From: Rhizobiaceae bacterium
GTDB taxonomy: Bacteria > Pseudomonadota > Alphaproteobacteria > Rhizobiales > Rhizobiaceae
Assembly (NCBI GenBank): GCA_028865845.1
Contig: JAGWJK010000156.1
Span: 1-8,029, forward strand
Direction: 5' to 3'
Length of the DNA: 8,029 nt
This document shows positions 4,947 through 8,029 of this stretch, piece after piece. The translations under genes and the position numbers were made by a program. Under the pieces are notes generated by a model. It ran no database searches and was not told where the DNA came from. It worked only from the letters and a program-made list of their open reading frames with translations. Positions within the stretch are counted from its first letter, which is position 1. Every line of letters starts with the position of its first letter.

Positions 4947-7900
4947 TTATTCGGCGGCGAGCGGGAAAACCTCCGCCGAGTGATTGTTGTCGTTGTGATG
5001 ATGCTGCTTCAGCGGACGGTTGCCCGTCACCCTGCGGATCAGCACGTAGAACACCGGCGTCATGAAGATGCCGAAGAAGGTGACGCCGATCATGCCCGAG
5101 AACACCGCGATACCCATGGCGGCACGCATTTCGGCACCGGCACCGGTCGAGGTGACCAAAGGTACAACACCCATGATGAAGGCCATGGAGGTCATCAGGA
5201 TCGGGCGCAGACGCAGGCGGCTGGCTTCGATCGCGGCCTGGACCGGGGTCCGGCCCTCGAATTCCAGCTCGCGAGCGAATTCCACGATCAGGATCGCGTT
5301 CTTCGCCGAGAGGCCCACCAACACCATCAAGCCGATCTGGGTGAAGATGTTGTTGTCGCCACCCGTCAGCCAGACGCCCGTCAAGGCAGCGAGCACGCCC
5401 ATCGGCACGATCATGACGATCGCAAGCGGCAGGGTGACACTTTCGTACTGGGCTGCGAGCACGAGATAGACGAGCAGCAGGGCCAGCGGGAAGATGATGA
5501 CGCCCGAGCTGCCGGCGATGATCTGCTGATAGGTCAGATCGGTCCATTCGAAGCCGATGCCCTTCGGCAGGGTTTCGTTGGCGATGCGTTCAACGGCAGC
5601 TTGCGCCTGGCCGGACGAGAAGCCCGGAGCCGGACCGCCGTTGATATCGGCGGCGAGGAAGCCGTTATAGCGCGTTACGCGTTCCGGACCTGCGGTCGAC
5701 TTGACGTTCAGCAGGGCCGACAGCGGGATCATCTGACCCGATGAGGAACGAACCTTCAGCTGGCCGATATCGTCCGCATGGGCGCGGAACTTGGCATCGG
5801 CCTGGACGCGAACCGAGTAGGTGCGGCCGAAAGCATTGAAGTCGTTCACATAGAGCGAACCCAGATAGATCTGCAGCGTATCGAAGACATCGGTCACCGA
5901 GACGCCGAGCTGTTCGGCCTTGGCGCGATCGAGATCGGTGAAGAGCTGCGGCACGTTGATCTGGTAGCTCGAGAACAGACCGGCCAGTTCCGGTGCCTGA
6001 TAGGCCTTGGCAAGGAATGCCTTGTTGGCTTCATCCAGCGCCTGATAGCCGAGACCGGCGCGGTCCTCGATCTGCAGCTTGAAACCGCCGGTCGTGCCGA
6101 GACCCTGGACGGGCGGCGGCGGGAATATGGCGATAAAGGCGTCCTGAATGCCTGCGAACTTCTGGTTCAGCTGCATGGCGATCGCACCACCGGAGAGGTC
6201 AGGCGTGGTGCGTTCCTCGAACGACTTCAGCTTAACGAAGACGATGCCGGCATTCGACGAATTGGTGAAGCCGTTGATCGACAGGCCCGGGAAGGCGATC
6301 GCATGGTCGACACCCGGCTGCTTCATGACGATTTCGTTCATTCGCTGCACGACGCTCTCGGTCCGGTCGAGCGTGGCGCCATCAGGCAACTGAGCAAAGC
6401 CGATCAGGTATTGCTTGTCCTGCGCCGGCACGAAACCGCCCGGCACCTGCTGGAACAGGAAGTAGGTCGCTGCGATCATGGCGAAGTAGACCACCATGAC
6501 GATGCCCTTGCCCGACAGAAGACCGCCGACCGCCTTGCCGTAGCCATTCGAGCCCAGATGGAACACCCGGTTGAAACCGCGGAAGAACCAGCCGAACAGC
6601 ATGTCCATGCCGCGCGTGAGCGCATCCTTCGGCTCGTGGTGACCCTTCAGGAGAAGAGCAGCCAGCGCCGGAGACAGGGTCAGCGAATTGAAGGCCGAGA
6701 TGACGGTCGAGATGGCGATCGTCAATGCGAACTGACGATAGAATTCCCCAGAGAGGCCGGAGATGAAGGCGAGCGGCACGAAGACGGCGACCAGCACCAG
6801 TGCGATCGCAATGATCGGCCCCGACACTTCCTTCATCGCGCGATAGGTCGCGTCACGCGGACTGAGGCCGTTCTCGATGTTGCGCTCGACGTTTTCCACG
6901 ACCACGATCGCGTCGTCGACGACGATACCGATCGCCAGCACCAGACCGAACAGGCTGAGCGCATTGATCGAAAACCCGAAGATATACATCACCGCGAAGG
7001 TGCCGATGATGGAAACGGGAACGGCGATCAGCGGGATGATCGAAGCGCGCCATGTCTGCAGGAACAGGATGACGACGATGACCACCAGCGCGATGGCTTC
7101 GAGCAGCGTGTGGACGACCTTGTCGATCGAGGCCCGCACGAACTGCGTGGTATCGTAGACAATCTCATACTTCACACCGTCGGGCATCGCAGTCTGCAAC
7201 TCGTTCATGGTCTTGATGACCTGATCCGAGATGGTGATCGCATTGGAACCCGGAGCCTGGAAGACCGGGACGGCGACCGCGGCCTTGCCGTCGAGCAGCG
7301 AACGCAGCGAATAATCCGATGCGCCCATTTCGACACGTGCAACGTCGCGAAGACGGGTGATTTCGCCATTCGCACCGCTCTTGACGATGATGTTGCCGAA
7401 TTCTTCCGGCGTCGTCAGACGGCCCTGTGCGTTGACCGACAGCTGCACGTCGAGGCCGGGAATGTTCGGTGACGCGCCGATGATACCGGCGGCGGCCTGT
7501 ACGTTCTGCTGGCGGATCGCATTGGCGACGTCGTCAGCCGTCAGGTTACGCTCGGCCGTCTTCTGCGGATCGACCCAGACACGCATGGAGTAGTCGCCCG
7601 AGCCGAAAATTTCGACCTGGCCGACACCCTCGATGCGTGCCAGCCGGTCTTTGACGTTCAGCGTGGCGTAGTTGCGCAGATAGGTGATGTCGTAGCGATT
7701 GTCTGGCGAGATCAGGTTGACGACCATCATCAGGTCGGGCGAGCTCTTGACCGTGGTGATGCCGAGGTCACGAACGTTCTGCGGCAGGCGCGGTTCGGCC
7801 TGCGACACGCGGTTCTGCACCAGCTGCTGCGCCTTGTCCGGATCGGTGCCGAGCTTGAAGGTGACGGTCAGCGTCAGCAGACCATCCGAGGTCGCCTGGC

Positions 7901-8029
7901 TGTTCATATAGAGCATGCCGTCGACGCCGTTGATCTGCTCTTCGAGCGGTGTCGCCACCGTTTCGGCGATGACCTTCGGGTTGGCGCCCGGATATTGTGC
8001 CGTGACGACGATCGAGGGGGGCACGACTT
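4947..8029 (-). CDS. MexF/BepG-like RND multidrug efflux pump, inner-membrane permease (5' end missing)
   Basis: About 1,027 residues of a hydrophobe/amphiphile efflux (HAE-1) RND permease, the proton-driven trimeric inner-membrane part of a tripartite drug pump. The frame stays open to the right edge. By comparison with AcrB, about 35 N-terminal residues including the first membrane helix are missing, and the GTG at 8024 is an internal valine, not the start. Counting residues from 8024: the periplasmic porter region starts with QYPGANPK; LFLQTWRASIIPLIAVPVSI is at 320-339; the proton-relay aspartates D370/D371 lie in AIGIVVDDAIVVVENVER; the matching K908 (GLSAKNAILIVEF), R938 and T945 (RLRPILMTS) are all present. 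The blocks GHHEPKD, SINGFTNS and FPPPPVQGLGT match my memory of MexF-type pumps better than AcrB itself. The C-terminus has a His/Asn-rich tail. The adaptor gene is presumably upstream, outside the window; no outer-membrane channel gene follows. Confidence 0.96.
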   Translation of the reverse strand, partial: VVPPSIVVTAQYPGANPKVIAETVATPLEEQINGVDGMLYMNSQATSDGLLTLTVTFKLGTDPDKAQQLVQNRVSQAEPRLPQNVRDLGITTVKSSPDLMMVVNLISPDNRYDITYLRNYATLNVKDRLARIEGVGQVEIFGSGDYSMRVWVDPQKTAERNLTADDVANAIRQQNVQAAAGIIGASPNIPGLDVQLSVNAQGRLTTPEEFGNIIVKSGANGEITRLRDVARVEMGASDYSLRSLLDGKAAVAVPVFQAPGSNAITISDQVIKTMNELQTAMPDGVKYEIVYDTTQFVRASIDKVVHTLLEAIALVVIVVILFLQTWRASIIPLIAVPVSIIGTFAVMYIFGFSINALSLFGLVLAIGIVVDDAIVVVENVERNIENGLSPRDATYRAMKEVSGPIIAIALVLVAVFVPLAFISGLSGEFYRQFALTIAISTVISAFNSLTLSPALAALLLKGHHEPKDALTRGMDMLFGWFFRGFNRVFHLGSNGYGKAVGGLLSGKGIVMVVYFAMIAATYFLFQQVPGGFVPAQDKQYLIGFAQLPDGATLDRTESVVQRMNEIVMKQPGVDHAIAFPGLSINGFTNSSNAGIVFVKLKSFEERTTPDLSGGAIAMQLNQKFAGIQDAFIAIFPPPPVQGLGTTGGFKLQIEDRAGLGYQALDEANKAFLAKAYQAPELAGLFSSYQINVPQLFTDLDRAKAEQLGVSVTDVFDTLQIYLGSLYVNDFNAFGRTYSVRVQADAKFRAHADDIGQLKVRSSSGQMIPLSALLNVKSTAGPERVTRYNGFLAADINGGPAPGFSSGQAQAAVERIANETLPKGIGFEWTDLTYQQIIAGSSGVIIFPLALLLVYLVLAAQYESVTLPLAIVMIVPMGVLAALTGVWLTGGDNNIFTQIGLMVLVGLSAKNAILIVEFARELEFEGRTPVQAAIEASRLRLRPILMTSMAFIMGVVPLVTSTGAGAEMRAAMGIAVFSGMIGVTFFGIFMTPVFYVLIRRVTGNRPLKQHHHNDNNHSAEVFPLAAE

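Noticed and set aside
4321..5547. A 408-codon minus-strand reading that joins the SnoaL-like protein to a long N-terminal extension
   Set aside because: The extension is an alternative frame inside the RND gene and passes through a strong terminator. The ATG at 4740 has its own ribosome site and matches the start of the NTF2 fold.
5778..7472. A 564-codon open frame on the plus strand, antisense to the RND pump gene
   Set aside because: The opposing frame encodes a clear RND protein with all proton-relay residues. The antisense product is rich in D, R, E, Q and H with no family motif, as expected for the complement of a GC-rich membrane-protein gene.

Overview
The window looks like an ordinary chromosomal or chromid stretch of a high-GC alphaproteobacterium, most likely a rhizobial one (Rhizobium/Agrobacterium/Ensifer group). 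This rests on GC-rich codon use, on an RND pump of the MexF/BepG type, and on the gene families present. I recalled these families from memory and ran no search. No insertion sequence, phage gene, CRISPR array, tRNA or rRNA is visible. I see no clear sign of a previously undescribed system.

Layout, left to right. Bases 1-188 (+) hold the 3' end of a YeiH-type (UPF0324, 'putative sulfate exporter') membrane protein. It runs tail to tail into, and overlaps by 38 bp, a minus-strand gene (151-2040) for a soluble PAS-GGDEF-EAL cyclic-di-GMP enzyme with intact catalytic motifs in both domains. A 218-bp gap (2041-2258) separates this from a two-gene minus-strand operon. The operon reads denD (D-erythronate dehydrogenase, extended-SDR fold, 4126-3140), then a beta-hydroxyacid dehydrogenase-family oxidoreductase (3143-2259), joined by an ATGA stop/start overlap. 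Upstream lies a 194-bp gap with short inverted repeats, then a 139-codon SnoaL/NTF2-like gene (4740-4321), also on the minus strand. A 206-bp gap follows, holding a strong rho-independent terminator and a second perfect hairpin. The right 3.08 kb is the body and 3' end of a MexF-like RND inner-membrane efflux pump on the minus strand; its start lies beyond the right edge.

How the genes work together. The only clear functional unit is the denD/beta-hydroxyacid dehydrogenase pair, which points to catabolism of four-carbon sugar acids (erythronate/threonate). The kinase, isomerase and aldolase of that pathway (OtnK, OtnI, OtnC) are not in this window. The RND gene should belong to an operon with a periplasmic adaptor gene upstream, beyond the right edge, and its transcript probably ends at the terminator at 4868-4901. 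The c-di-GMP enzyme, the SnoaL-like protein and the YeiH-like protein appear to be independent transcription units.
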